Source of the DNA: Callorhinus ursinus
Taxonomy: Eukaryota; Chordata; Mammalia; Carnivora; Otariidae
DNA: 64,000 nt
Direction: 5' to 3'
Assembly (NCBI RefSeq): GCF_003265705.1
Contig: NW_020312785.1
Coordinates: forward strand, 134,535,172 to 134,599,171
Both the position numbers and the translations under genes were made by a program. Shown one piece after another: positions 36,861 through 49,760 of this stretch (positions are counted from its first letter, which is position 1; each line of letters starts with the position of its first letter). The notes below the pieces were generated by a model. The model ran no database searches. It was not told the origin of the DNA and saw only the letters and a program-made list of their open reading frames with translations.

Positions 36861-38389
36861 GACCTGGGGGGCAGTGGATACAGACATATCCCAAATTATA
36901 TTTACATATTATTAATTACATTTACAATTACATTTTGGAGGTAGAAGAGGCAGGACCTGGTGAGGGATTGCATATTAGTTTTTGGGGAAATGAAGGTGCT
37001 CAGAATGAATCTCAGGTGACTCTCTGATTAATGAGGTAAGTAATATTACAGTTTTATTGAACATTATAGATGCAAATAGATGGCATTATCATCTATTAAG
37101 GAAGAAAAAAAAATGGAAACTGCTTTCAAAGTAGCCAAAGAGTCTCATGTATATTTTTGATTGGGAGTTAGTATAGACACCTGCTGGAGATTAAATAAAA
37201 GAATCATAGAAAGAACCAGTAAAACACCTGCATATGGCAGGTGCTCAGTAAAAACTTAAATCTCCTGATAAGATTGAGGCCTGGAGCTCACATCTTTGAT
37301 ATGATACAGAGAAGGGCCTGTTAGCATCAGAGACCCCCTCATTCACTGTTTTTGTTTGCTTGTTTGTTTTGTGGTTTGATGGAGGCACTTTACTTCCATG
37401 GCAGAGATGAAAGTGCCTCATTTGTTGGGGGAACACAGTTAATAAAAGTGACTATGCTTCAGCATTGACTTCATTGCTCTGCTGATTTATAACACATTAG
37501 ATCAGAAATAAGGGAGGACAATGTCAGCTGGCCCGTTGATGTCGAGGACTGACTTTTTTCTTCCCCTTTCTCCAGACACATGGGTGTATATACTTCTCTC
37601 ACTAGTCCAGCAAATGCTTTCTGGAGTCCCCTGTCTGCACCAGGCACTGTGCTAAATAAAGCCCAATGCTGACACCAGGTGCTCACTTGAACCCTCTGTC
37701 ATAATCTATGACATTCTCCGAGGGAATCTCATGCTACCTGCAAAATTGTCTCTGAGAAAAGCTTCTCTGCCACATGGAAGGCAAATTATTTCTTAAATCC
37801 CTTAAAGATGATCTTTTAAAAAAGGATTAAAGAAACTAATTATTTTGTCTTATTTTGGTTGAGTGAAGGGTGATCAAGGGGAAAATACATGGCCTCTCAA
37901 TAATTTGTCATCTCCAAGGATGATGATAAAGTGCCATGTGTGGAAGAACTCTCTAGAAACTGATAATAAATAAATAGTACATACACTCCCCAACTACTCC
38001 TTAGGGTGGTAAGACCAGAGTTATGGGTGTTCTGTCAATGGGTGTGTCTTAAACATTTATCTGAAACAGGATCCATTTTACCAAAATGTGTCTGGCAACC
38101 CTAAAGAACCTCATCTGCAGACTTTTGGTCTGTAACTCTGGCACCCACTCTTAAGCAAGGATTCCCTGACAAGGGACAAAATGGACCTCTGTGGGAAGTT
38201 TATGCTCACTTCCAAATGAAGGGCTGGTTCGAGCTTTGAGGAAGGCTTGCATGAATTTGAACATGGCTGTATCTGCTTGGTGTTTCTTCTGCTTTAATTG
38301 GAAACCAACCCAAACAGGCAACATATTGTCCAGAGTTTGAACAAGCACAGTCTCAGTAATGTTGCCTTGGTTTTATGTGGTACTAGTTA
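36861..38389. other. Intronic stretch, mostly unassigned
   Basis: A short antisense L2-like piece near 37610-37670 (tgtctgcaccaggcactgtg). No exon recognised. Confidence 0.45.
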
Positions 38390-38595
38390 GTGACTAAGAA
38401 AGTAGGTACTGACATTCAACCACAGGTTCAGATCATGGTGCCACCACACATCCAGCTGTGTGACCTTGGGCAAAGTAGCTTCTTTGCGCCATAGGAATAA
38501 TAATGTCTACTCCAGAGGTTTCCTGAGAATCCAATGAGCTATAGTCATGTAAAACTCATGGCTGCTGGCTCATTGTAAGTGGTCAATGAATACAA
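38390..38595 (+). repeat. MIR SINE
   Basis: 'cagctgtgtgaccttgggca' then 'aataataatgtctactccag' and 'tgtaagtggtcaatgaatac' follow the MIR consensus. Confidence 0.82.
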
Positions 38596-38884
38596 CATAT
38601 ATGCAATATACACTTAGCTTAAGACCAATTAAATAGTGTCTTCATGATTATGGAGAAGCACAAGTGAGCTACTGCTTTAAATGGTGGGTATAGGGACACA
38701 ATATATTGTAAGTTTATTTTATCTTATCTTCATATATTATCTTCAGCTTACCCAAAGGCTATAATAGGTCTCTTGGGGTGGGAAACCCACTTTGGCTTCC
38801 TGTATGTGAGCATCATTGCATGTTTCCCATCCCCCTTTGGTAGGAACTATTGCTCACTAAAATAAAATAGAGAAAGGTTGAAGG

Positions 38885-39085
38885 AAACAGAACTAACATC
38901 TATAAAAAACTAATTATGCCAAGCACTTTTTGAAATGCTTGTGGAATATTACATTTTGTCCCTGCAAAAATCTGCATCTTAATTTCTGTCATTTCTAATT
39001 GAGCACTGAATTTCAGAGAATCTGAAGCATTTGCCTCAAACACATAATAAGTGGCCAGGCCAGGATTTGATACCAGCTAAGATTT
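38885..39085 (-). repeat. MIR-like fragment, antisense
   Basis: 'gccaagcactttttgaaatg', 'ctgaatttcagagaatctga' and 'aagtggccaggccaggattt' resemble antisense MIR (aagtggcagagccaggattc). Confidence 0.6.
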
Positions 39086-40914
39086 GACACCAGAATCAGT
39101 TTGGCCGAATGAAACAGGAAAAGAGGAAGCAAAAATACATCTTCTCCTTGACCATTTGCTCTTTAGTTAAATTATCATTATACCCCATTAACTTCCAAAT
39201 TTAACAAAAACATATTTGACTTCATTTAGAATATAAAAAATAGAATATATGGATAAATGGCACCAAAGAAAAGCATATTAAAGAGTCATAATAGTAAGGA
39301 GGGATATTAAGCTTTCTTTAAAGCATGGAAATAATATTTAAGTCAAAATTTGAAATGAACTATAACTGAGCTTCCTGGAAACAAAAGTAAAAAAAATAAA
39401 CCCCATGAGTTATTTAATTTAGTATAGAATGTTAGTTTTTGCTGGGAGGGGGTGGGGAGAGGCAAGACTCTTTGTCAGTTGTTTTTTTTTTTTTTTCACT
39501 GCTGCATACTAATAATCTGAATGATTATTGACAAATAACTGGTGTTCATTTAATAAATGTTGAATTAATCATTAATGACTGAATAACAAAAGAGCATGTC
39601 ACATGTTCAGTTTCTAAGAAAGTAATTGTAAATGGCATTCATTTCTCTAAGCTGCATCTTCTCTCATTTAATATGGATAATGATGCCTTATCTTACTTTA
39701 GAAATGTATTCTATTTTTAAGTACAAAAAAAAAGTCATTTTGGCTCATTAAAAAGGCAGTCAACTCCAACTCTCTTTAGCCAATTTGTAAAGAAGAGAGT
39801 CAACTCTTTTCAATCCAACCGATAATTAGTTGAGAACCATGAGCTCATTGAATTCTCTGAGCTTGACTAATGTGACTTGCAGGCTGGGTCAAAGATGGGT
39901 GGTCATTCTTTGATCCTTCGCAGTGACTGTAGAATCCCATTGAACCCTTGGCTGTTGTTGTTAGACTGCTCCTACCTAGGTAACTCCTCTCAGCTGTTCC
40001 TTGGCCCTTTCCATGGCAGAGCATCTTAAAACCACATGATCTGGGCCTTGAGTCATAGATGTAAATGGATTTGCAGCACAAGACTTTGTAACAATTTGAG
40101 ACTACAAGTGAGTCATGAGCCCAGGAAGCACTGCCTGTTCCTAAAGCGATTCTTTGACTGCCCTGAAACCCTTTAGTTTGGAAGATTCATTATGTGTGTG
40201 TGCACGTGGCCATGTGCCTGGTATGCAGCCACCCACATGTGATAATGAGCAAGGCGTAGAGCAAAACAACATTGCTAAAGGGGAGGAAGAAAAAAAAAAT
40301 CTACTAAATTCATGTGCTTTCTCAAAGGACGCCCTTTAAAAAGCATATATATTATGCCAGCATAACTCTATGTTTCCCATTCTCAGCTCGTGAATACTAT
40401 TCATTTGAGGCTGTAGGTGGTTTGTTGACATTTTTAATTCTGTTATTATTAGGCCCCATCGGATTCTCCAGACTGCATGTGTGTTAACACAGAGAATATT
40501 TCTCTCTTTGCCTCTTCCATCATTTGAGCTGTTGTCTGGTCGGCATGAAAAAAGGGCAGAAGGAGGGTAGTGAACAAAATAACAGTTGCTAGTATTCTGT
40601 CTTTTGCCATGATTGTAAGTGCTTGTCAACAATCCAGGATTTCCTGGTAGGCAGAAAAAGAAGAAGATAAATGAGTGTGTGAGCTCTCACAGAAGGTGGG
40701 AGCTTGGATCCCCATGAAATTCATACTCTATCTTGGAAGCACATCAGAGGCATGCTCCATCTCTGTAAACCTTAAGGCTGAGCACTTATTTAAAATATAT
40801 TGTTGTATTTTTCTGGCTAACTGCATACTTGACAGGCAAGATAAAATAGTCTTATTTTTTTCTTCTATCATTGTCATCATATAATTGCATCTCTGGTTGA
40901 TTTGTTACTAATTA
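39086..40914. other. Intronic stretch including a repeat-free block
   Basis: T-run at about 39482-39497 and A-runs. The block at 40330-40640 is repeat-free (see findings). No exon recognised. Confidence 0.45.
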
Positions 40915-41045
40915 GTTCCCATCTCCCTGCGCTAGAGCATCAACTCTATGAGATCAAGAAAACTTTTCATTTTATTTGCTGTTATATCTCTAACCTAAAA
41001 CTGTATAACCAGTATAAGCTTAATGAATGTTTATTGAATTAATTA
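40915..41045 (+). repeat. L2 3' end fragment
   Basis: 'caactctatgagatcaagaa' then 'tgctgttatatctctaacct' and 'aatgaatgtttattgaatta' match the L2 terminus. Confidence 0.7.
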
Positions 41046-41324
41046 ATATAGAAATGGTAGTGGAATTAGATTCTAATCCATGATACATCATTAGGAAGTT
41101 ATATAATTTTGGTTATAGTTCTTAAAGTCTCTTGGACTCATCTCTCTCCTTTAAAAACTGGAAGGGTGGGGGAGGACGTCAGGGAGACAGGGAGGTGACC
41201 TGTGAAGGTTCATTATAATTCTGCATTCTATGTATTATTAGGAGGAAAGGATATTGGGCTGATCCACTGTGTCACCAAGTAATTAATTCGATAGAAGTTA
41301 ATAGGGTTCTATAGAAAATAATTA

Positions 41325-41745
41325 AATTACATTTAGCACCTACTATATACCAGCTTCATTTGAATAAAACACAGTCCCTGTGCTAGTCAATTGCACAAGG
41401 GTGGGAAATTTACATGAACAGATAGACCATGATAATAAAAGAGAGAAAGATGACCAATGCACTATGGAAAGCTTAGGAAGTCTTCACATATAACTGGCTC
41501 TAAAAAGGTAAGCAAACGTTTTTTAACTTGAGGGGGAAAGACTGGAGAAGATGAGTCCATTAGGAGGGAACATGAAATTATGAAATGGCATGTGAAATTA
41601 GCAAGTGGGGGAAATTTTAACAAGGCTGGAGCATTGAATATCTGTGGTGGGAAAATTGCAGATGAAATTGGAGAGGCAGGATGGGGGTCAGATGTGATGA
41701 AGTGTGCACATTGACGAGTTTGGATTTTATTCTTTAGGGCACAAT
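41325..41745 (-). repeat. L2 LINE fragment, antisense
   Basis: 'tagcacctactatataccag', 'cacagtccctgtgctagtca' and 'gtttggattttattctttag' are antisense L2 landmarks. Confidence 0.75.
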
Positions 41746-41789
41746 CATCTAGTACAATACTACCAAACACCTTACTATTGATGGAAGAA

Positions 41790-41895
41790 AATCCATAAAA
41801 GTTACAGTGACTTGGCTAAGGCCATACAGCGAGAATATGAGTAAAATCTTTTGACCCTAAAGTAAATGTTTCTATTGTGCCATGCTTTATCTCCA
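41790..41895 (-). repeat. MIR fragment, antisense
   Basis: 'acagtgacttggctaaggcc' then 'atacagcgagaatatgag' is the reverse complement of the MIR core (ggtcacacagctagtaag). Confidence 0.75.
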
Positions 41896-44203
41896 TCCAA
41901 TTTGACTGGTTGCTTAAATGGATTGTTGAAAAGGTGAAGAAAGTCTAAAATTCCAGGGCTATATAGTTCATGCTGCTTAAATCTTCTGCAAGGTGTTAGG
42001 CAGAATATTTGTTTCTAAAAAGAGAGATGTCAAACAGGGTGTTTATTGCTGGGAGAGAGACAACATTTGGTGCAAATGAAAATTTTCAAAATAAATCTGG
42101 TTATTTGTGCAGACAGGTGTATGAGGAATCTAAGTAGTATTTTAGATTTTGCATCTCATTTGGAGGTACAACAAGAAAAAAAGAGAAAGGGGGGGAGAGA
42201 GGAGGGAAGAAGGAAGGAAGGAAGGAAGGAAGGAAGGAAGGGGTGTTAATATTGTCCAGAAATCAATTTTGTCTCTTATCACATTGCCAACAAAAATCCC
42301 ATAACATATACCAACATGGAACATGAAGTAGTTCCCTGAAATTTGAGATATGCTAACATTTACTTGCTGCCTACATGGTATACTTTTTTACTAAACCATT
42401 AAGAGAAACTTAAAAAGGCTTAGTTTTATAGAGCCCTCACCTTAACTTATTTAAAATTAAGCAGAACAAATGACATAGAGATGCAAACTGGTGTCTGTGC
42501 TATACTAACTGAGAGCTGTCAAATAAGTACTGCCAAATATTACTGCAACAGTGGAATTCTTTGTGCCTCTATGCAGTTGAGTAGTTCATCATCTGGGTCT
42601 TTGAAACCATAATTTGTTACACAGGTTTTTGTTAAGACATCAATTGTAATGATGTGTATCGTCTGTTTTGTTTTTCTTTTTTAATCACGTTGGATGGTAT
42701 GATCCTTAAAGCTGGGGACCCTGTTATTTTCTTTTTCTCTAGCTTCTTTAAGTCTTTTGCAAATATTTCACAGGCATTTTTTTCCCCTAAGAAATGCCAT
42801 TGATTTACCTATGAGAGCAGCCAATACCCATTAAGGAAATAATGGTGAATGCCTTTCAACTATCTATAAATGGAGTTGACTTAATGCTAAACTATGTTCC
42901 AAAATTAGAAGATCACTGAAGAAATTTTAAGCACAGATGGTTGAAGCCATTCAAATATCTTATAATCCTCTATCTTTCTCAACCAAATAACCAGTTTTCA
43001 AACTGTCAAGGCTTACTTTTTTGAGTTATTTGAGTGACAGGATATGCCTGAATTTTCCACATTTCAAACTTTGTCTTTAAATGTACAATGGGTACTCATA
43101 CATCTACACTTAATAAATATTCCCTGCAACTTTCCTGGCAAATCAAGACAAACTATGTTAATACTATCCTACTTAGTGCCAATGGCATATCAAAAAAAAA
43201 TCAAAAGGAAAGAACTCTTTTTCTCCAAGTCAATTTAAAACCTCCTTATTCATTTTAAATATTTCATTGCATTAATTTTTCAAAGCAACAAAACAAACAT
43301 TCATCAAGTGAAACTAAGCATGACCCCCTCAGATGGGTACATCTGTTGCTTTCCTGCTGTGTCCTTGAATAATTCATTTTAATATATTTAAAGTATACAC
43401 TTCATTAAAATGAGCTACACTCGTTTACATATGAAATTTACATTGATGGAAACCAAAATAAAAATTGTTAGAAAGCTGACCCTGGAATTTTGTTACTGTC
43501 TGTGGTTTGTAACTAGCTGCTTCTGTCCCTTTACCTCTACAAGGAAGGTGGAACAGCATCTCCATGCCAAGGGGCCCATGGAGAGCTCTGGTTACATCAC
43601 CGAATATGTGGACAGTGTTATCCAGGATAGTTTAATACTTTTATCCCACAGCCTGTGTTCCTCATGAACAGTTTTAACAAGATTTGTAGTCACTGCATGT
43701 CCCTTTTAGCTCCCTCTGCTCACATCACATAATAAATGGCACCAGGTATACTGAATGACATCTAGGAATCAAAGCCAACACAGAGAATACTAATGAGTTT
43801 TGACTTCTCAAAAATTAATCAATGTGAGCTCATCCCATGCAGTGCAGGAAAAAATCTCCAGTTTTAGTCACTGCCTATCCTTTTGAACTCTGTTAACTGA
43901 TGATCTGAATGGTTTTGGAGGAAGGGATAATATTTTTCGCCATTATAGCATTTTTTCCCTCCCTATCCATCTGGTTATGTGTTAAGCCTAGAAATGTTAA
44001 GAAAAGGAAAGGAAGGGACAGAATCAGAGTTTAGCAGTTAAAGACACTGTGTTGAGGCTTCCCTTTCAAGGAACTTGCTTTTGAGGGGGAACAGAATACG
44101 TGATCCCCAAATATGCCACTTTGGCATGTGGATTATTTTCAACTGAAAGCAATCAAAACCCAGCAGATTCAAGAAAAACTTATTTCTCCCTTAAATACCT
44201 AAA
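41896..44203. other. Intronic stretch, mostly unassigned
   Basis: A (GGAA)n tract at 42205-42241; no other named repeat and no exon. The 85-codon frame at 43410-43667 has no recognised domain. Confidence 0.45.
42205..42241. repeat. (GGAA)n microsatellite
   Basis: About eight ggaa units following a G/A-rich lead-in. GGAA arrays can bind ETS-family factors; no effect is shown here. Confidence 0.95.
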
Positions 44204-44216
44204 AGAACCTAGATAA

Positions 44217-44420
44217 GGGGGTTGCCTGGGTGGCTCATAGGGTTAAGCAACCGACTCTTGATTTCAACTCAGGTCATGATCTCAGGGTTGTGAGATCCAG
44301 CCTCACCTCGGGCTCTGTGCTCTATGGGGAGTCTGCTTGAGATTCTTTCTCTCCCTTCCTCTCTGCACCCCCCCAGATAAATAAATAAATCTTTAAAAAA
44401 AGAAAAGAATAAATAAACAG
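44217..44420 (+). mobile_element. Can-SINE, older subfamily
   Basis: 'ttgcctgggtggctcatagg', 'gactcttgatttcaactcag', a CT-rich middle and an A-rich tail. The flanks 'agaacctagataag' and 'agaacttaggtagg' are a diverged duplication. Confidence 0.92.
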
Positions 44421-45964
44421 AAGAACTTAGGTAGGGGCCTGACTCAGGAGAAACTATTGTTAGAGATAACTTTTACCTGAATGACCTACCTGTATGGCAG
44501 GGCAAACATCTAATCACCAAATATCTGCTTTTCTTACTGTCCTGTGAAATACCCTCATCCGCTTTGAAGCCCCAGATCCCTACCTATTTCTTAGCTCAGG
44601 ATGACATAGAAGCCTCAATGCCAGACTTGTCTTTGGTTTTCATATTCTTAAGGGGCCCATGCATACATAATTAATTTGTTTTTCTCTTGTTAAATTGTCA
44701 TCCTATGTTGATTTGATTATTAGACCAGCCAAAGAATCAAGAAGGCTAGGAGAACTTTTCTTCCCCAACACTTTCTGTAATATTTTTTATTAAAAACTAA
44801 ACAAAACAAAATACAAAAACCTATCTCCCTCTAAGAGTGGCAAATAAAGTTTCAATAATATAGAATCAAAAAATAAAATAATTTATATTTTCTACAGAAG
44901 ACTTTATCTCAATATTTGGTAATCATCACTATTCCTATTTATTTGAAAAAAAAGTCTCTATAGCATGAGATCATCAGATCTCAAGGGTTATAAACCACAA
45001 GTATACTATAATACATAGTTTTATATTAGTAAGTAATCATAATAATACAATCTTAAGACTCTGCAATATTATTTTCTGAGGAGCCAGAACAATTTGTGTA
45101 TATTCAATATTGCCTATTTTTTAGTAAAAGTAGAGTTAGATTAGAAAAATGTTTTAATGATGGCTAGTTGACACTTACTTTATAGAAATTACACTGGGGG
45201 AACATACATATTTTCCACATCACAATATTTTAATCCAATACAGGATTTGTCAAACTTTCCCAGTCCCTGGGACCCTTTTGTCAGAGGAAAAATGCTCTGG
45301 AGCTATCCACTTAACATCCCACTGTTTATTTGCTCAGCTGTTCAATCCTTTCCCCCCACCTCACCTATAACCAAAATAAATAAATGGGGTGTTACAGTCT
45401 TACTATTGAAAAAATGGCATAAACTAGTAAGTACACTAATAAAGGATAGCATTATATATTTCAAGCCAAATAAAAAACCAAAACTTCAACATATTTTACA
45501 TTAAAACAGCAATGGAGCTCAGTACCCAAATAATTTTGAGAACCCACTGTGGTTCATTTGTGTTGTATATACCATAATTGAAAGACTGTGGCTCTTAATC
45601 TCAACTTCCTGGGTGTTTGCTTTATGTTGCTTTTGTTTTATTTTGTTTTTAAGATGGAAATCATATAATGGCTGTGAAGATGCTTCACAAAAAAAACTCA
45701 AAAGTACTGGATGAATAGAAAGTATTATCTTTAATGGCAGCATAGAGTACACTGCTTCTACCCACTTCTCATCATGGTAGTATGTGAATGGTTTCTATTG
45801 AGAGGAATTTTGTGGGCAAAATTGTGTTGAAGATGAAACCTACAACTGATAGGAACATCTATCACCTTAATGTAGTCTTTACAGTTTGCAAACTGATTGC
45901 CTGTAGTGTTTCTTAAAATAGACCCAGAATTGTCATATATATATATGACACATATACATACATA

Positions 45965-46023
<59 letters not shown>

Positions 46024-46443
46024 CAATCTCAAACTACAGAGAAATTGCAAGTAAAGAACAAAGAACATGTTTTTAAGCCATTTGAGAGTCAGTTGCTGGC
46101 ATGGTATATTTTCAAGAAATGGTAATTTTTGTAATATTATCAAATGAGTAATATTAAAAGTAGAATCACATTTAACTTGCTTAACTTGCCAGTATTTTTA
46201 CACATAAAGAGTGAACAGTAAGTTATTTTATCTTTATATGCATTTTTTTCTAAGCTACTTCTGATTTTCTTTACAGAAGCATATAAGAATCATGAAGGAC
46301 CAAGTAACCCAAATCTATCATCACCGATAAGGAAATTCATGCCTGGTTAATTCATTTGCCCTGGACCACCAGGTTGCATGTAAATTACTTTATGTTAGAT
46401 TTGAGAAACCTTGGTCTTTTTATCACTGCTCTCAAAGAGAAGC
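44421..46443. other. Intronic stretch, mostly unassigned
   Basis: AT-rich. It contains the palindromic TA/TG microsatellite at 45929-46025. No exon recognised. Confidence 0.45.
45929..46025. repeat. Palindromic (TA)n/(TG)n microsatellite
   Basis: It begins with a perfect 20-bp palindrome (tgtcatatat and its mirror, 45931-45950). A short tg tract and about 30 ta units follow, and it ends '..tatatgacaat', the complement of the opening 'attgtcatata'. Confidence 0.92.
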
Positions 46444-46453
46444 AAGACTACAG

Positions 46454-46474
46454 GTTTTTTTGTTTTTTAAGATT

Positions 46475-46509
<35 letters not shown>

Positions 46510-46677
46510 TTTTAAAGAGAGAGCTCAAACGCAGGAGCAGGGGGAGGGATGGAGGAAGAGGGAGAGAGAGGCTCAGCACAGAGCCCTGTGTGGGGCTTAG
46601 TCTCACTACCCCGAGATCATGACCTGAGCCAAAATTAAGAGTCGGATGTTTAACTGACTGAGCCACCCAGGCACCCC
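46454..46677 (-). mobile_element. Can-SINE, antisense, expanded (TTTA)n tail
   Basis: 'aagattttatttatttattt' with about ten ttta units, GA-rich middle, 'gatcatgacctgagccaaaa', 'gagccacccaggcacccc'. The duplication 'aagactaca' is exact (46444-46452 and 46678-46686). Confidence 0.96.
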
Positions 46678-46686
46678 AAGACTACA

Positions 46687-47622
46687 ATTTTTTATGTGTC
46701 TTTTCTTTTCAAAAAGATTTAGTGGTGTTCACGTTTGATGTAAAACTAATTGAGAGGAAAATTCTGACAGAAAAGATACATACGTAGATAGCAATCTGGA
46801 AGCCATTGGCTTAGAATTTGTTTTTTACTTGATCAGGGAAATTAACAGAGAAAAACAGGCCCAAATGATTTATAATTAGTTTTGCAGAGTATAGACTTAT
46901 ATTCTATTTGGGTTAATGTTTTTTGAATGCATGCCAAGTAATTCAAAGATAACCCAGAGCTTAGTTAATGGTAAAATAGAAAGCTATATGTGTTTTAAGA
47001 TCGATCACAGAAACTCTCCAAATTAAATAAACCATATGCCAATAATTGAGATTCAGTTCTACTGTTTTATTACTCTTAAGAAACAGTAAAACTTTGGATA
47101 CAAAGGCTGTACTTCTAACACTCTGAGTTTTATGTTTTTAATAATGATTCTTTTTCTTAACATTTATTTCTAGAAACTAGAGATAGGCCATTTTTTTTTC
47201 ATGGAAGTTCTCTATTTCTGATTTCTTCCCTGTCAAAAAGCCAGTTTGTTCTCTTTCAGACCATGGAATGAAAATCAGGGTTCTTTATGCCTTAAAGAAA
47301 TGACAAAATGAATCTGTGATGGTCTTCTTCTAATATACAAATTAATATGCTAGTTCCTTTATCTAGTCTAATTAATAACATATCTTACTACAGTGTACAG
47401 TGCTCTCTTGGCAAAGACCACTGTGCATGTACCTGTGTGTGGTAGGTGTGTGTATGTGTGTGTGTGTGTGTGTGTGTGGTGTTTATGTGTGTGGTGTTTG
47501 TGTGGTGTGTGAGTTGTGTGCGTGTGTGATTTGTGTGTGTAGTATATGTGTGATGTGTGTGTGGGGCGTGTGTGTGTGGTGTTTGTGTGTCTGGTGTTTG
47601 GTGGGGGGTAGGTGTGTGGTGT

Positions 47623-47666
<44 letters not shown>

Positions 47667-49329
47667 TGTTGCTGATTCTGCTGAAATTCCCAGGGATATA
47701 TACTGAATCAGCTTAATTCTCTATTCTGAAGCTACTAGTAGTGTTAAATCCTTTTTGTGTACTATGTGTTCTGTGACTGGATTGTTGGATTTCTAAGTAC
47801 ATTAACAATGGGCAAATACAAAGAGATTATTATTCCCTCACAAGTATTCAAAGTTGGATGAAAGTTCTCTCCCTCTCACTTTAACTGCCCTCCAATACCT
47901 GTTTTCAGCACTAATTTGTCTTCTAAATGTATGAGGAGTAGGAATGACTTTGAGAAGTAGCCCATTCTTTTTTATTCCAGAGTATAATATATTTTTAAAA
48001 ACCAGAGCTTTGATCCATGTGCCATATATCTCTTCTCAGACAGAGAATTGGAAATTCACAGACAGAATCAGAACCCTCTAACAAAGAACCCAAGGAAAGA
48101 AAGAGCACCATATTTTAAAAGAGCAGAATTCATTTTTTCACTTATTTCCTGTCATTTTGATATCACCTTGTCCCTGTACAAGTGTTTCAAACCAGGCAGA
48201 TGACGAAACCCTCCATCCACATGTTCTCTTCTTGATAATCTAAGTCGATGAAAAAGAACATAGTTGCAGGTAGGCTAATGTGAAAGATAATCCAAAAGTC
48301 TGTTTTAGAATGTCTGATATTTTGTGGAAGAGTTATCCAGCAAATTTAGGATTATTTTTCATTTCCCATTGACCATACCAGCTGGCAGAGCTTTCGTGGA
48401 TAATGAAGGAAGACAGCCCGATTTTTAACCTGCTTCAGTAATTCTCAGCCTCAGTCAGACTTAACACAGAGTCCACAAATAAATGTGACATTTTAAGGAG
48501 CAAGAAAGACTAGAGAAATCATAATAGCTTCAGTTTCTTCACTGGGTCTGTTTATAGAATCCAGCCTGGTCTATCATGGGTTGTTAATAATTATTACAAG
48601 GTAATGTCAGATTTCTGGACCATGGTGTATTCTCTCTCACTTTATTCAGGTACATCATGAATTCTGTCTGTTTTAGCACTTACTGATCATTCTACAACAA
48701 GTCCTGAATGTTGATCGAGGAGCTATGCTTTTTAATCCTATTACTTTTTACAAGTTAAGTATTTGCAGTTGATTTTGCATAAAGTGTTTGGATTCTTTTG
48801 CAATGCAATTAAAGTGGGTTTTTTTTTCCAATTTTGTACATATCTGAGTCTTGAACATCTGTATTAATTTTCAAATGTCAAAATTCATCAATTTTGACTA
48901 TATGCATTATTAAGCTGTAGATTGGGTGTGTGTGAAAATATATGCTTTAATTTGCAGTTGGACAATTAAGCAGGAAAACCTTTAGAGGCAGAGAAATAAA
49001 TGGCATGTTTTACTTCCTTAAGAGGGTAGTGTTGTAGAGTGTCCAAAGGGTGTGTGTGTGGGAGGGGGGAACCTACAAGCACCTGTGATAAAATAGTAAA
49101 AACATAAAACTGTCAGCATCAAGACTACTTTTTCATAACGCAACATGACAAAAATGTCACTGCCTCACTAACTAAGCCACTGTCTTTTTCTACTCTGCAT
49201 AAATCTAGCTTCTAAGCTTTCCCAAACCCTTTCCAGAATGAAGCAGGGATGCTAATACACTAATAAACAAAATTAAATGAAATAAAATATTTTATATGAT
49301 CTCTGCCAGACATAAAATCTTATTGGAAG
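46687..49329. other. Intronic stretch, mostly unassigned
   Basis: It contains the large TG-rich tract at 47424-47670. No other named repeat or exon recognised. Confidence 0.45.
47424..47670. repeat. Long compound (TG)n/(GTGTGGT)n minisatellite-like tract
   Basis: Nearly 250 bases of tg units broken by tggtgttt-type variants, ending in a pure tg run of about 40 bases. It makes a Cys/Val-rich 91-codon frame that is an artefact of the repeat. Confidence 0.95.
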
Positions 49330-49760
49330 GTGATTTTGCACTGTGTATTAAAAGTTAAAACATGTACAACCTATTGACCCTACAATCTTATGTATAGGGC
49401 TCTGTCCCACAGAAATAATAGCATATATGCATACAGATATTTGTATTTGTACAAAGACATTACTGCAACATTGTTAGCAATATAAAAACCTGGCAATGCA
49501 GCTCAGATGTCTCTCAATAAAAAAAGTGACTTTTAAATGTTTTTTTAAAATTTACAATGTATAATGAAGTACTATGCCGACAAGTAGAGGTAAAAAAAAA
49601 AAAAAAAAGAATGAAATGGCAATGTGACAGCTTGGAAAGATGGTCCACAGCATGTTGTTGATGTGAAGCAAACAGTCGTCGATCCCCAGCTGTAGCTCAG
49701 TCTCACTGTAGAAATAAAATACTGTGTGAATGTACGCACACAAACGTGTGCGCATGAGCT
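49330..49760 (+). repeat. L1M LINE fragment
   Basis: 'acctattgaccctacaatct', 'tctgtcccacagaaataata', 'gacattactgcaacattgtt', 'agcaatataaaaacctggca' and 'aagtactatgccgacaag' follow the L1 order (cagcattgtttgtaatagcaaa .. actatgcagccat). An A-run sits at about 49592-49608. Confidence 0.78.

Noticed and set aside
47400..47675. Cys/Val-rich 91-codon frame
   Set aside because: Pure product of the TG microsatellite.
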